NCBI GenBank assembly: GCA_020025515.1
Contig: JAHHRZ010000006.1
Location: 1 to 64,000, forward strand
Source of the DNA: Oscillospiraceae bacterium
GTDB taxonomy: Bacteria > Bacillota > Clostridia > Oscillospirales > Oscillospiraceae
Reading direction: 5' to 3'
DNA: 64,000 bases
Each line of letters begins with the position of its first letter. Position 1 is the first letter of the stretch. Shown here piece after piece: positions 1-8,438 of the stretch. The position numbers and the translations under genes were made by a program. The notes beneath the pieces are model-generated. The model was not told where the DNA came from. It ran no database searches and saw only the letters and a program-made list of their open reading frames with translations.

Positions 1-58
1 TCGAACCTGTGACCCCATGCTTGTAAGGCATGTGCTCTCCCAGCTGAGCTATGCTTCC
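1..58 (-). tRNA. tRNA-Val (anticodon TAC), 3' end cut by window edge
   Basis: Read on the minus strand, the sequence gives a 7-nt acceptor strand (GGAAGCA), a D-arm, an anticodon stem CATGC/GCATG with loop CTTACAA (anticodon TAC, reading GTA), the variable loop and the start of the T-arm. The window edge falls in the T-loop, so the 3' acceptor strand is not visible. A consensus promoter lies just upstream on the same strand. Confidence 0.93.
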
Positions 59-99
59 ATCCGTTTCGCTTTGGCGTTCACACCTCAGCGACGGGTTTA

Positions 100-128
100 A
101 TTATACACAGGAACCCCCATTTTGTCAA
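100..128 (-). promoter_or_regulatory. Sigma-A promoter of tRNA-Val
   Basis: On the minus strand there is a perfect TTGACA (plus-strand 123-128), a 17-bp spacer and a perfect TATAAT (100-105). The predicted start is near position 93, about 35 nt before the mature tRNA 5' end. A full consensus fits a stable-RNA promoter. Confidence 0.9.
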
Positions 129-170
129 GCACAATTTTGAAATTTTTTCAACTTTTTTTCCCATTGAAAC

Positions 171-210
171 TCCCTCTGCAAAGGGCCGGCTTCTCCCTTT
201 TGCAGAGGGA
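171..210 (-). terminator. Hairpin after hslO, probable terminator
   Basis: A 12-bp perfect stem (171-182 with 199-210) lies 14 bases beyond the hslO stop codon. The T-run on the minus strand is poor, so the hairpin is clear but termination is inferred. It also separates hslO from the tRNA promoter. Confidence 0.5.
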
Positions 211-223
211 TGAATTCCATTGC

Positions 224-1102
224 TTACAGGGTTTCCAGCAGCGTTTCCACTTCCTCCGGTGCGAACTGATAATCCGCATCGCAGAATTGGCAGCCGATAT
301 GAACCGTCTCTCCATCGTGAACAATCTGTTCCAGCTCTTCCCTGCCCAGACTCACCAAAGCCCCACGGACACGATCCCGGGAACAATAGCACCGATATTC
401 CACAGGGGTGGTCTCCAAAAACTCCAGCTCCATGCCGGCGCAGGCGGCTTTCAAAATCTCCTCCGGCGTCATGCCGTTTTCCAGCATGACTGTCACCGCA
501 CCGGCAGACTGGATCCCGGCTTCCAGGGTGTCCACAACCGCATCCGGCGCACCGGGCAGCAGCTGAATGAGATAACCACCGGCCACCTTCACACTCTGAT
601 CCCGATCCACCAGAACCCCCAGTGCACAGGCTGTGGGGGTCTGCTCACTCTGGGCAAAATAGCTGGTGATATCGTCGGCAATCTCTCCCGTGACCAGCTC
701 CACGCTGCCCACATAGGGTTCTTTCATTTGCAGATCCCGAATCACCGTCAGCATACCGTTGGTTCCCACGGCGGCGCCCACATCCAGCTTCCCCGGCCGC
801 TGCTCCATGAGAGGCACCTGAGGATTCTGGATATAGCCCCGGACATTGCCTACCGCATCCGAGACACACAGGATCGTCCCCACGGGGCCGCCTCCGTTGA
901 CCTGCAAGGTCAGAGAACCGTTCTCTACCTTCTGGGTGTTGCCCATCAGGCTTGCGGCGGTCAGAAGCCGCCCCAGTGCCGCTGTGGCGTTTGGGGTGCT
1001 GCCCTGAATTTGAGCTCCCCGGCGGACGATCTCCGTGGATACCACTGCCGCCATTTTTACAAAGCCATCTTTGCTCATGGCCCTTACAAGATAATCAGAC
1101 AT
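224..1102 (-). CDS. hslO: Redox-regulated chaperone Hsp33
   Basis: Cytosolic holdase chaperone switched on by oxidation. The 292-residue protein has the usual family length. Its C-terminal redox switch is complete: a CxC pair (Cys238, Cys240) and a CxxC pair (Cys271, Cys274) that bind zinc when reduced. The N-terminal substrate-binding domain begins at residue 1 with the family pattern. The start ATG has an AAAGGAGG site 8 bases upstream. The gene overlaps the end of the upstream methyltransferase gene by 8 bp, so it is the last gene of the yerC operon. The identification is firm; a role in oxygen or oxidant stress in an anaerobe is inferred from the family. Confidence 0.95.
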   Translation of the reverse strand: MSDYLVRAMSKDGFVKMAAVVSTEIVRRGAQIQGSTPNATAALGRLLTAASLMGNTQKVENGSLTLQVNGGGPVGTILCVSDAVGNVRGYIQNPQVPLMEQRPGKLDVGAAVGTNGMLTVIRDLQMKEPYVGSVELVTGEIADDITSYFAQSEQTPTACALGVLVDRDQSVKVAGGYLIQLLPGAPDAVVDTLEAGIQSAGAVTVMLENGMTPEEILKAACAGMELEFLETTPVEYRCYCSRDRVRGALVSLGREELEQIVHDGETVHIGCQFCDADYQFAPEEVETLLETL

Positions 1103-1853
1103 TGCTTGTTTCCTCCTTTACTGCCAGGAAATAGACCCGCTGCTCCCCTTCTCCGGGGGCTTCGTGCCGCAGGTCTCCATAGAGTGTAATGTCTTGAAAT
1201 CCGGCCTGTTCCAGATATCCCTTCAGTTCCTCCATGGCATAGGCGTATTCCTGATGCTCCTCCTGGCTTCGCTCCCACAGCTTTCCGTGGCGCTGGAAAA
1301 TATCCATGCCATAGTAGCAGATGTTTTCTTCCTGCTCAAACATTCCCCGCCAGACACAATAGACGTCCTGATCCTCGTCCAGAAACACCTGTCCGTCCAT
1401 ATTGCGGAGCTTTTCCGGTGTGTTCACATCAAAGAGGAACACCCCTCCGGGGGTCAGAGCGTCGTATACACGGCAGAAGGTTTCCTGACAGTCTTTGGGA
1501 TTTGTAAGATAATTGATGCTGTCCAGACAGCACATGACCAGATCCACAGGTTCCGGCAGACGAAGGTGTTCCATCCGTTGGCGCACAAAGAAAGGGCGGT
1601 TGCCCGACAGCTCCCAGGCCTTTTCCGTGGCCACGGTCAGCATTTCCTCGGACATATCCACCCCGATCACATCATATCCCGCCTGTGCCAGGAGCACAGA
1701 CATGGCACCGGTGCCACAGGCCAGATCCAGAACAGAACGGGGCCTGAGACCCCGTTCTGCCAGAAGAGACTGGGCAAATGCCAGAATTTTCTCATAAGGA
1801 ACATCATTGGTCAGCCGGTCGTAGGATACGGCCAGAGACTCATATGCGCTCAT
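1095..1853 (-). CDS. Class I SAM-dependent methyltransferase
   Basis: A 252-residue Rossmann-fold methyltransferase. Motif I, binding S-adenosylmethionine, is visible as DLACGTG at about residues 43-49, and the acidic residue ending strand beta 2 appears in GVDMSEEML. A proline after the DLVMCCLDS segment fits motif IV-VI order. The substrate cannot be read from the sequence; relatives are usually annotated only as class I methyltransferases. The ATG overlaps the yerC stop as ATGA, and the 3' end overlaps hslO by 8 bp, so the three genes are translationally coupled. Confidence 0.85.
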   Translation of the reverse strand: MSAYESLAVSYDRLTNDVPYEKILAFAQSLLAERGLRPRSVLDLACGTGAMSVLLAQAGYDVIGVDMSEEMLTVATEKAWELSGNRPFFVRQRMEHLRLPEPVDLVMCCLDSINYLTNPKDCQETFCRVYDALTPGGVFLFDVNTPEKLRNMDGQVFLDEDQDVYCVWRGMFEQEENICYYGMDIFQRHGKLWERSQEEHQEYAYAMEELKGYLEQAGFQDITLYGDLRHEAPGEGEQRVYFLAVKEETSNV

Positions 1854-2152
1854 TCCTCGTCCTCATCCCCCATACGGTCGATGACCAGACGATAGCCGTC
1901 GGTACCATAGTTGAGAGAACGGTTTACACGGCTGATGGTGGCACTGCTGGCCCCGGTGATCTCCAGGATCTTGTTGTAGATCATGCCCTGATTCAGCAGC
2001 TGGGCAACCTCAAAGCGCTGCTCCATGGCGTTGAGCTCAGGCACGGTGCACAGGTCCATAAAGAAGTTGTAGCACTCCTCAGGGGTCTTGAGGGCCAGGA
2101 TTGCACGGTACAGGGGGCTATCGGGATTTGCTTTTCTATTTCTGCTATTCAT
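1850..2152 (-). CDS. yerC: YerC/YecD family TrpR-related regulator
   Basis: Small (100 aa) DNA-binding protein of the TrpR/YerC family. It has the expected helical layout and a helix-turn-helix near residues 60-80 (ITGASSATISRVNRSL). The TrpR tryptophan-pocket context is not obvious, in line with YerC proteins whose ligand is unknown. I place the start at the ATG at 2152, because GGAGG lies 8 bases upstream of it; a longer in-frame ATG at 2167 overlaps that ribosome site. First gene of an operon with a methyltransferase and hslO. A dyad overlapping its promoter is a candidate autoregulatory operator. Confidence 0.88.
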   Translation of the reverse strand: MNSRNRKANPDSPLYRAILALKTPEECYNFFMDLCTVPELNAMEQRFEVAQLLNQGMIYNKILEITGASSATISRVNRSLNYGTDGYRLVIDRMGDEDEE

Positions 2153-2189
2153 AATAAAATCCTCCATATCAATTTATAGTCTAAATTTT

Positions 2190-2247
2190 AACTGTGTTAC
2201 TGTATGAATGACAGTTTTATTGTAGTGCATGAAACCGGAAAAGTAAA
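2190..2247 (-). promoter_or_regulatory. yerC operon promoter with 27-bp dyad operator
   Basis: On the minus strand: TTTACT (2242-2247), a 17-bp spacer and TACAAT (2219-2224), an acceptable sigma-A promoter. Immediately downstream, at 2190-2216, is a dyad with AACTGT and ACAGTT ends and a third half-site (ACTGT on plus, 2199-2203). A near-copy with the same length and ends lies at 25840-25866 in front of the GntR operon. The rest of the 301-bp gene-free stretch (2153-2453) holds a 6-bp hairpin near 2310 and the ftsZ terminator; no gene is visible. Confidence 0.6.
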
Positions 2248-2382
2248 GAGCTTTTTCCGTATTTTCATGAAAAATCTTTTGAACATTCTATGAATATCTC
2301 TGTACGAAGGTACAGTTGTGCCTATTGTATACTCATACCATGCTAATTCTGCATCTTAAAACAGTCTTTTTTTAAACCAACG

Positions 2383-2414
2383 GCGGCGCACCACACAGAT
2401 ATGTGGTGCGCCGC
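2383..2414 (-). terminator. ftsZ terminator
   Basis: A 13-bp perfect GC-rich stem (2383-2395 with 2402-2414) and a 6-nt loop, 39 bases past the ftsZ stop codon. On the minus strand it is followed by GTTGGTTT, a short T-rich tail. It ends the division cluster before the yerC operon. Confidence 0.75.
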
Positions 2415-2453
2415 TCGGAATCAGAATCTCCTATTGACAGTCATTGGCCGCTC

Positions 2454-3551
2454 TTAACGGTTGAAGATCTTGAAGATCTCATCGATGTCATCTACATCCT
2501 CCGCAGGAGCAACAGGCTTACGGCCGGGAACAGCAGAGGAAGACTGCTTGCTTGCGGCAGTCTTGGCCGCAGGCGCAGGCTCCTCGATCTTCTCACCGAA
2601 GCCGGTGGCAATGACCGTGACCCGCATCTCATCTTCAAACTCGTCGGAGTAGGTTGCGCCGAAGATGATGTTTGCCTCGGGGTTGGCGGCCTCCTGCACG
2701 ATGCTGGCAGCGGTCTCCACATCGTCCAGCGTCAGCTCAGGAGAGCCGGTAACGTTCACCAGAACGCCGGTTGCACCGTTGATGGAGGTTTCCAGCAGAG
2801 GGCTGGCCACGGCGGTCATAGCGGCCTGCTCGGCCTTTTCACGGCCGGAAGCAATGCCCACGCCCATATGTGCACGGCCAGCGTCCTTCATGACGGCAGA
2901 GACGTCGGCAAAGTCCAGGTTGATGATGACACGCTCAGAGTAGCCAACCAGCTCAGAGATGGAAGTCACAGCCTGCTTCAGCACATCGTCCGCAATGCCG
3001 AATGCGTTGGCAAAGGTGATCTTCTGCTCGGTGACATACTTGAGACGATCATTGGGAATGATAATCAGAGAGTCCACCTTTTCAGACAGAGCGGCAATGC
3101 CGGACTCGGCCTGACGCATCCGGTTGGCGCCTTCAAACTTAAAGGGCTTAGTCACAACGCCAACGGTGAGAATACCGGCCTCGTGGGCCAGGTCAGCCAC
3201 CACAGGAGCTGCGCCGGTGCCGGTACCGCCGCCCATACCGGCGGTGATGAAGACCATATCGGTTCCTTCCAGAATCTTGGAGATGGCCGCACGGCTCTCC
3301 TCAGCGGACTTCTTGCCGATCTCGGGCTTGGAGCCGGCACCCATGCCGCCGGTGAGCTTCTCACCGATCTGCACCTTGTTGGGGCATTTGGACTTATTGA
3401 GATCCTGCTTATCGGTATTGACAACAACAAACTCCACGCCGTCCACGCAGGAATCGATCATACGGTTTACAACATTATTGCCGGCACCGCCGACACCAAT
3501 GACCTTAATATTTACAACTCTTTCCGGATAAGCCTCAACAAAATTAGACAT
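2454..3551 (-). CDS. ftsZ: Cell division GTPase FtsZ
   Basis: Tubulin-like GTPase that polymerises into the cytokinetic Z-ring. The 365-residue protein has the N-terminal nucleotide-binding fold (GVGGAGNN near residue 20), the tubulin signature GGGTGTG at 107-113, and the T7 synergy loop (NLDFADV) near 210. A variable, Ala/Pro-rich linker leads to a short C-terminal conserved peptide (DDIDEIFKIFNR) that normally docks membrane tethers such as FtsA or SepF. The start has AGGAGG upstream. It is the last gene of the dcw cluster and has its own promoter and terminator. No ftsA lies upstream, unlike many dcw clusters. Confidence 0.98.
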   Translation of the reverse strand: MSNFVEAYPERVVNIKVIGVGGAGNNVVNRMIDSCVDGVEFVVVNTDKQDLNKSKCPNKVQIGEKLTGGMGAGSKPEIGKKSAEESRAAISKILEGTDMVFITAGMGGGTGTGAAPVVADLAHEAGILTVGVVTKPFKFEGANRMRQAESGIAALSEKVDSLIIIPNDRLKYVTEQKITFANAFGIADDVLKQAVTSISELVGYSERVIINLDFADVSAVMKDAGRAHMGVGIASGREKAEQAAMTAVASPLLETSINGATGVLVNVTGSPELTLDDVETAASIVQEAANPEANIIFGATYSDEFEDEMRVTVIATGFGEKIEEPAPAAKTAASKQSSSAVPGRKPVAPAEDVDDIDEIFKIFNR

Positions 3552-3622
3552 ATCGCTTTCCTCCTATGTATTCTTTGTATTCACACCGCAAAGGGCAGAA
3601 GCAGTTAATTTTATACCTTTTT

Positions 3623-3651
3623 ATTCTATCGTGAAATCGTCGATTGGTCAA
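3623..3651 (-). promoter_or_regulatory. ftsZ promoter
   Basis: On the minus strand: TTGACC (3646-3651), a 17-bp spacer and TAGAAT (3623-3628). It lies in the 133-bp gap between divIB and ftsZ, so ftsZ can be transcribed independently of the mur genes, with a leader of about 65 nt. Confidence 0.8.
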
Positions 3652-3684
3652 TAGAAATTTCTCACATTTCGGCAAAGTTTTTCC

Positions 3685-4764
3685 TTACCAGGGGGTAAAG
3701 GTGGCTTTCCCTGCCTCCTTAATGCTCAAATCCAGGGTTCCGCCCCGGTACCCGTCGGCCTCCAGACGATCCACAGCCTGCACCATATAGCGCACCTTAT
3801 ATCCCAATTCTGTAGGGCCGCTCAGAAGGACCTGGTACTTTTCCCCATACCAGACCTGCAGATCATACAGAGAGCTGGCATCCACTTTTGTGGCTTTTCC
3901 CGTGCGATCCGATTCTTCCAGTGCCTTCAAAATGGAAATCGCCGCCTCCATGCGCTCCTGGGCAAAACCGACGGTGTTGGCAATATCGGCGCTTTTCTGC
4001 TCTTCCGTATCCTTCTGATCCTCTTGGGTCACCTGCAAAGTGCCGCCTGCCGTGGGGTTCACCGCCTGAATTCCCACAATGTGGGTATGCTTCATGGCTT
4101 CTTCCCCGCTGACCTGCTCCAGAAGCTTTCCTCTGGCATCCATCAGCCACCAGGAGCCCTCAGGGCCCTCTACGGCATAGGTGATGTCCAGCTCCACAAT
4201 GTCAATGGTAACCGTATTTGGCAGCTTTATACCCACCTGTACCTCCGACACATAGGGAAGATCATTTAATATCTGCCCCGCAGCCTTGGATTTATTCAAA
4301 GTCAGCAGGCTTTCCCCCATTTCCAGACCGGAGGACGCAATCACCTGGTTTGCATCATACTTGCTGTTGCCCGTAACCCGGAGATTCTGGACCCGGAAGA
4401 AAATGGTCATGCCAAGCACCAGGGCCAGCACCACCGCCGTCATGGTAATCAGTTTCAAAATCAGCTGCCGGCGAGGTAGGGCCGCAGGAGGGGTACGCTT
4501 GTTTTGCGCCCGTCTTTCCGGCTGCTTTCGGCGCCGGGGAGGCTCCTGTTTTCTTCTTCTGGCTGCCGGAGGGGCCGTTCTTCTGGCTGGGCTTTCAGGG
4601 GGCTCCGACCGTCTGGTGCGGCCTGCGGGCGCACTTCGGTCCGAGCTTGGGCTGCCGGGTCTGGAGCCTCTTGATCCGGAACGATCCGGTCTTTGGCGCT
4701 CCGGTCTGGAACGAGTCCCGGAAGCCGGTGGTCTCTGTCTTCTTCTTTGTTCTTCCCGATCCAT
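3685..4764 (-). CDS. divIB: Divisome protein DivIB/FtsQ
   Basis: Bitopic membrane protein that links early and late divisome components. From the N-terminus: a cytoplasmic tail of about 100 residues very rich in Arg, Pro and Ser; one membrane segment (about 101-123); a POTRA domain (about 126-197); and an extracellular beta domain. I start at the ATG at 4764, with GGAGG 9 bases upstream; the ATG 8 codons earlier has no ribosome site. The beta domain carries an acidic, glutamine-rich stretch (QEDQKDTEEQ) that looks like a flexible insert. It sits between murA and ftsZ, as expected for FtsQ. Confidence 0.9.
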   Translation of the reverse strand: MDREEQRRRQRPPASGTRSRPERQRPDRSGSRGSRPGSPSSDRSAPAGRTRRSEPPESPARRTAPPAARRRKQEPPRRRKQPERRAQNKRTPPAALPRRQLILKLITMTAVVLALVLGMTIFFRVQNLRVTGNSKYDANQVIASSGLEMGESLLTLNKSKAAGQILNDLPYVSEVQVGIKLPNTVTIDIVELDITYAVEGPEGSWWLMDARGKLLEQVSGEEAMKHTHIVGIQAVNPTAGGTLQVTQEDQKDTEEQKSADIANTVGFAQERMEAAISILKALEESDRTGKATKVDASSLYDLQVWYGEKYQVLLSGPTELGYKVRYMVQAVDRLEADGYRGGTLDLSIKEAGKATFTPW

Positions 4765-4800
4765 TGTATCTACCCTCCATGGCGGCAATGCCGCACAGTG

Positions 4801-6048
4801 TCATTTGTGTATCTCGATCTCCGCTCCCAGAGCGGACAGCTTTCCGGGAAAATCCTCGTAGCCACGCAGAATATGTTCAATCCTGCAAAGGTGACTTTCC
4901 CCCTGGGCCTGGAGGGCGCCCACCGCCATGGCAGCTCCGCCTCTCAAATCCGTGGCCTCCAAATATGTACCGCGCAGATGCTCCACCCCATGGATCACCG
5001 CCACAGTGCCCTGGGTTCGGATGTCTCCTCCCAGCGCCCGCAGGGCCGGGACATGGCGATAGCGATCTGCGAAAATATTCTCTTCGATTACCGTGACCCC
5101 GTCCGCCCGGAGCATTGCCGCCATAAAGGGCGCCTGTGCATCCGTGGGAAAAGCGGGATACGGGCCTGTTCGGACGGGATATGTGGAGTTCAGTCTCTTA
5201 GGTGCCTGCAACGCAAGGAGCTGTTCTTCCTCCCGGAATCGGCATCCTGCCAATGCGAAGCAATGGATCACAGGCTCCAAATACCCCGCTACAGCGCCCC
5301 TCACTAAAACCTCCCCTCCGCAGCCCGCCACCGCAGAGAGATAGGTTGCCGTTTCCATTCGGTCCGGCATGACCTCATAGGAAGCTCCCTCCGGCAGCCC
5401 GCCCTCTACTTGCAGCATAGAGGTGCCTCTGCCATAGATCTTCGCTCCGCCGGCAGTGAGAAAGCCAATGAGGTCCCCGACCTCCGGCTCCTTTGCCGCA
5501 TTGTAAATGGTGGTGGTCCCCACCGCTCCCAAGGCCGCCAGAATCAGATTCTCTGTGGCGCCCACACTGGGATAGGATAAGGCAATCGTTCCGCCTGTGA
5601 GGGTTCCCCCACAGGTAACACTGCCATCTTTCTGCGTCACTTCTGCACCCAGCGTTTTCAATCCGCTCAGGTGCAGATCAATGGGCCGCTTGCCCAAAAC
5701 ACAGCCTCCCGGTTGAGACAACCGGCATCGGCCCAGACGGGCCATAAGAGGCCCCAGAAACAATATCGAGGAACGCATGGTTCTCATGAGGGCTTCCGGG
5801 ATTTCGTCTTCCCGAAGATCCCCGGCGTCCACACTGATGCTGCGGCCCTCCCAGGCGACCTTGCACCCCAGGGCCTTCAGAATCTCCACCGCCGACTCCA
5901 CATCGGAAAGATGGGGGCAGTTGTGAAGGGTGCATCCTTTTGTAAACAGCAACGAGGCAGCCAGCAGGGGCAAAACACTGTTCTTAGCCCCCTGGGGCCG
6001 AAGCTCCCCGGCCAGAGGCCTGCCGCCTCGGATAATCAGTTCTTCCAT
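4801..6048 (-). CDS. murA: UDP-GlcNAc 1-carboxyvinyltransferase MurA
   Basis: Transfers enolpyruvate from PEP to UDP-GlcNAc, the first committed step of peptidoglycan synthesis. The 415-residue protein has the N-terminal KN pair (GAKNSVLPLL) and the catalytic cysteine, Cys116, in SQPGGCVLGKRPID. The cysteine rather than aspartate predicts sensitivity to fosfomycin. The ATG at 6048 follows GGAAGG; an in-frame TTG one codon earlier is less likely. It lies between murG and divIB in the dcw operon. Clostridia often carry two murA genes; whether a second exists lies outside the window. Confidence 0.95.
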   Translation of the reverse strand: MEELIIRGGRPLAGELRPQGAKNSVLPLLAASLLFTKGCTLHNCPHLSDVESAVEILKALGCKVAWEGRSISVDAGDLREDEIPEALMRTMRSSILFLGPLMARLGRCRLSQPGGCVLGKRPIDLHLSGLKTLGAEVTQKDGSVTCGGTLTGGTIALSYPSVGATENLILAALGAVGTTTIYNAAKEPEVGDLIGFLTAGGAKIYGRGTSMLQVEGGLPEGASYEVMPDRMETATYLSAVAGCGGEVLVRGAVAGYLEPVIHCFALAGCRFREEEQLLALQAPKRLNSTYPVRTGPYPAFPTDAQAPFMAAMLRADGVTVIEENIFADRYRHVPALRALGGDIRTQGTVAVIHGVEHLRGTYLEATDLRGGAAMAVGALQAQGESHLCRIEHILRGYEDFPGKLSALGAEIEIHK

Positions 6049-6119
6049 CAATGAGCCTTCCCCCGTTTCTCATGGGTTTTTCCCAGTCTATGCACTGGGG
6101 GAAGGTTCGGTGTCTGTTC

Positions 6120-7244
6120 TTATTTTTCCTTTGCCAGGTCCAAAATCACCTGACAAATCCGCTGGGCGGAGTCCACCACCGCCAGATCCAGCAAAGCCCT
6201 GCGCATGACCCGGCATCTGGCCTCATCTTCCAGAAGGGCCTTTACCTCGGAGAACAGCCGCTCCGGCGTGCACTCCTCTTCCCGCAAGACCTGGGCCGCT
6301 CCACGGTCGCCCAGGACTCTGGCATTCTTTTCCTGATGGTTGTCCGTCACATTGGGAGAGGGCACAATAATGCATGGCGTGCCGGAAGCGGCGATTTCAT
6401 TCAGGGTGGAAGCACCGGCCCTGCCGATCACCACATCTGCCGCCGCCATCCAGGTGGGCATATCATAAATATATTCCTCCATCCGGATGCCGGGGCATTG
6501 GGACAGATCCACCTTCTGCTTTACATAGTCTCCCATCCACTTCCAGCCGTAGGAGCCTGTGGCGTGGAGGTGCTGCCAGGGGCAGCCGGCCTCATGCTCC
6601 AGACGCATAAACTCCGCAATGATCTTATTCATATCCCTTGCTCCCAGACTTCCCCAGGCAGAGACAATGAGGGGCCGATCATCCAGACCCAGCTTTTCCC
6701 GGGCCTCTTCCTTTTTGGTGTACAGGAATTCCTGCCGCACAGGCATTCCCACCACCTCCACCCGCTCCGGGCTGTGGTAATAGGTTCGGCTCTCGGCAAA
6801 GCTCACCATGATCTTAGCCGCCCGATCTGCCACCATGCGGGTAGTGAGGCCGGGAACGGCGTTGCTCTCATGAACGCAGGTTGGAACCCCCATTTTAGAG
6901 CCCATGCGCAACATAGGAAAGCTGGCAAAGCCGCCGGTTCCCACTATCACATCCGGGTGAAAGTCCCTGATGATCCTTCTGGCCTTCCAAAGGGCCCCGG
7001 CCGTGTGGCAGGCACCCGCCACATTGTGCCAGATGGCCTTGGGGCCAAAGCCCCGGCGCAGACTTCTGGGGTCCAATGTCTCCAGAGGAAAGCCTGCCTG
7101 AGGCACCAGGGTGCACTCCATGCCGCCGTCGCCTCCCACGAACAGAATATTGCACTGGGGACGGCGCTCTTTCAGCAGCTTTGCAACGGCGATGGCAGGG
7201 TTGATATGGCCCCCGGTGCCACCGCAGGTAAATATCACATTCAA
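6120..7244 (-). CDS. murG: MurG, lipid II-forming GlcNAc transferase
   Basis: Peripheral membrane GT-B glycosyltransferase that adds GlcNAc to lipid I to give lipid II. The 374-residue protein opens with the family motif (TCGGTGGHINP) and contains the C-terminal UDP-GlcNAc pocket (RAGASTLNEIAASG). The best start is the TTG at 7244, with GGGAGG 7 bases upstream; no in-frame ATG fits the family N-terminus. It follows ftsW by 12 bases and precedes murA. Identification is firm. Confidence 0.95.
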   Translation of the reverse strand: MNVIFTCGGTGGHINPAIAVAKLLKERRPQCNILFVGGDGGMECTLVPQAGFPLETLDPRSLRRGFGPKAIWHNVAGACHTAGALWKARRIIRDFHPDVIVGTGGFASFPMLRMGSKMGVPTCVHESNAVPGLTTRMVADRAAKIMVSFAESRTYYHSPERVEVVGMPVRQEFLYTKKEEAREKLGLDDRPLIVSAWGSLGARDMNKIIAEFMRLEHEAGCPWQHLHATGSYGWKWMGDYVKQKVDLSQCPGIRMEEYIYDMPTWMAAADVVIGRAGASTLNEIAASGTPCIIVPSPNVTDNHQEKNARVLGDRGAAQVLREEECTPERLFSEVKALLEDEARCRVMRRALLDLAVVDSAQRICQVILDLAKEK

Positions 7245-7256
7245 TGGTCTCCCTCC

Positions 7257-8402
7257 CTATCTGGTGCTGGAACTCCAGCGGGAAATACTCAAAATAATCC
7301 CCATTTCACCCAGGGCCATCAGAAGGTTGGTACCGCCATAGGAGAAGAAGGGCAGGCCTACGCCTGTAGAGGGCAATAGATTGGACACAACGCCAATGTT
7401 CAAAAAGACCTGCACCGCCAGCAGGGTGGACAGGCCCACTCCCATCATGGTGGAAAAGCGATCCTTTGCGTGAAGGGCGATCCAATAGCCTCTGAGAATC
7501 AGGAGCATAAACAGAAGCATAATGCCCAGGGCGCCCACAAGGCCCAGCTCTTCACAGACCACCGCAAAAATATAGTCGTTGTGCTCCTCCGGCAGATACA
7601 GGTGCTTCTGCCGCCCCATGCCGAAGCCCAGACCGAAGAGGCCGCCGGAGCCAATGGCATACTGGGACTGCAAAATCTGATAGCCCGTGTTCTGTGGGTC
7701 TGAGTCCGGATTCAGCCAGGCGGTGATTCGATTGCCCGCATAGCCCATGATGCTGATGTACAGCACCAGAAAGATGGCCGCCGCTCCGGCACCAACGAAA
7801 ATCCATCGCTTCTGAATGCCGCCCACGAAGAGCATGGCCACAGCCACCAGACCGATAATCATAATGGCGGACAGGTGCTTTTCCAAAGCCACCAACACAA
7901 TAATCAGAAAGACGCTGCCGCCCACCCGCAAAATGCTATAGCGCCAATCCTGCATTTTTTCGCCGTACTTGTCCATGAGCATGGCCATCATAGTGATGAC
8001 GCCAAACTTTGCAACCTCAGAGGGCTGGAACTGCTGGCCCGCAATGGTAACCCAGCGCTTTGCACCATTGACTTCCTCACCAATGATCAGAACCAAAAGA
8101 AGCAGGACAATGGATACGGCATAGACTAATTTCGCACATTTTTTCCAGATATCGCAGCTGATGCGGCTGGCCGCATACATCACGAGGATGCCGAAGAGCG
8201 CAACACCGCCCTGCCGCAGGAAAAAGTAGGTCGCATCGCCCTGCTCATACTCCGCCCGGACATAGCTGGCAGAAAACATCATTAGAAGTCCAATGCCGAT
8301 CAGAAGCAAAACCAACGTCAAAAAAGGGACGTCTATCATGCCTCTGTCATCCACAGGGGGCTTGCGTTTTTGGGCTTCCTGTTTCAGTTCTTCCGTGGAC
8401 AC
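7257..8402 (-). CDS. ftsW: FtsW, SEDS-family septal glycosyltransferase
   Basis: Polytopic SEDS protein that polymerises lipid II at the septum with its partner PBP. The 381-residue protein has about ten hydrophobic segments. Near the C-terminus is the family pattern (NIGVVSNLLPSTGVGLPFFSYGG, split here as NIGVV and STGVGLPFFSYGG). The start is a GTG at 8402 with GGGAGGG upstream. Position beside mraY and murG and in the same operon as a class B PBP favours FtsW over RodA or SpoVE; SpoVE is the main alternative in spore formers. Confidence 0.88.
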   Translation of the reverse strand: MSTEELKQEAQKRKPPVDDRGMIDVPFLTLVLLLIGIGLLMMFSASYVRAEYEQGDATYFFLRQGGVALFGILVMYAASRISCDIWKKCAKLVYAVSIVLLLLVLIIGEEVNGAKRWVTIAGQQFQPSEVAKFGVITMMAMLMDKYGEKMQDWRYSILRVGGSVFLIIVLVALEKHLSAIMIIGLVAVAMLFVGGIQKRWIFVGAGAAAIFLVLYISIMGYAGNRITAWLNPDSDPQNTGYQILQSQYAIGSGGLFGLGFGMGRQKHLYLPEEHNDYIFAVVCEELGLVGALGIMLLFMLLILRGYWIALHAKDRFSTMMGVGLSTLLAVQVFLNIGVVSNLLPSTGVGLPFFSYGGTNLLMALGEMGIILSISRWSSSTR

Positions 8403-8438
8403 AACAGATCCCTCCCTTTCCGGTGATGCATGGTAAGA

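Noticed and set aside
2403..3608. A 401-codon open frame on the plus strand opposite ftsZ
   Set aside because: Antisense shadow of a GC-rich gene: no ribosome site, His/Gly-rich composition and no family resemblance.
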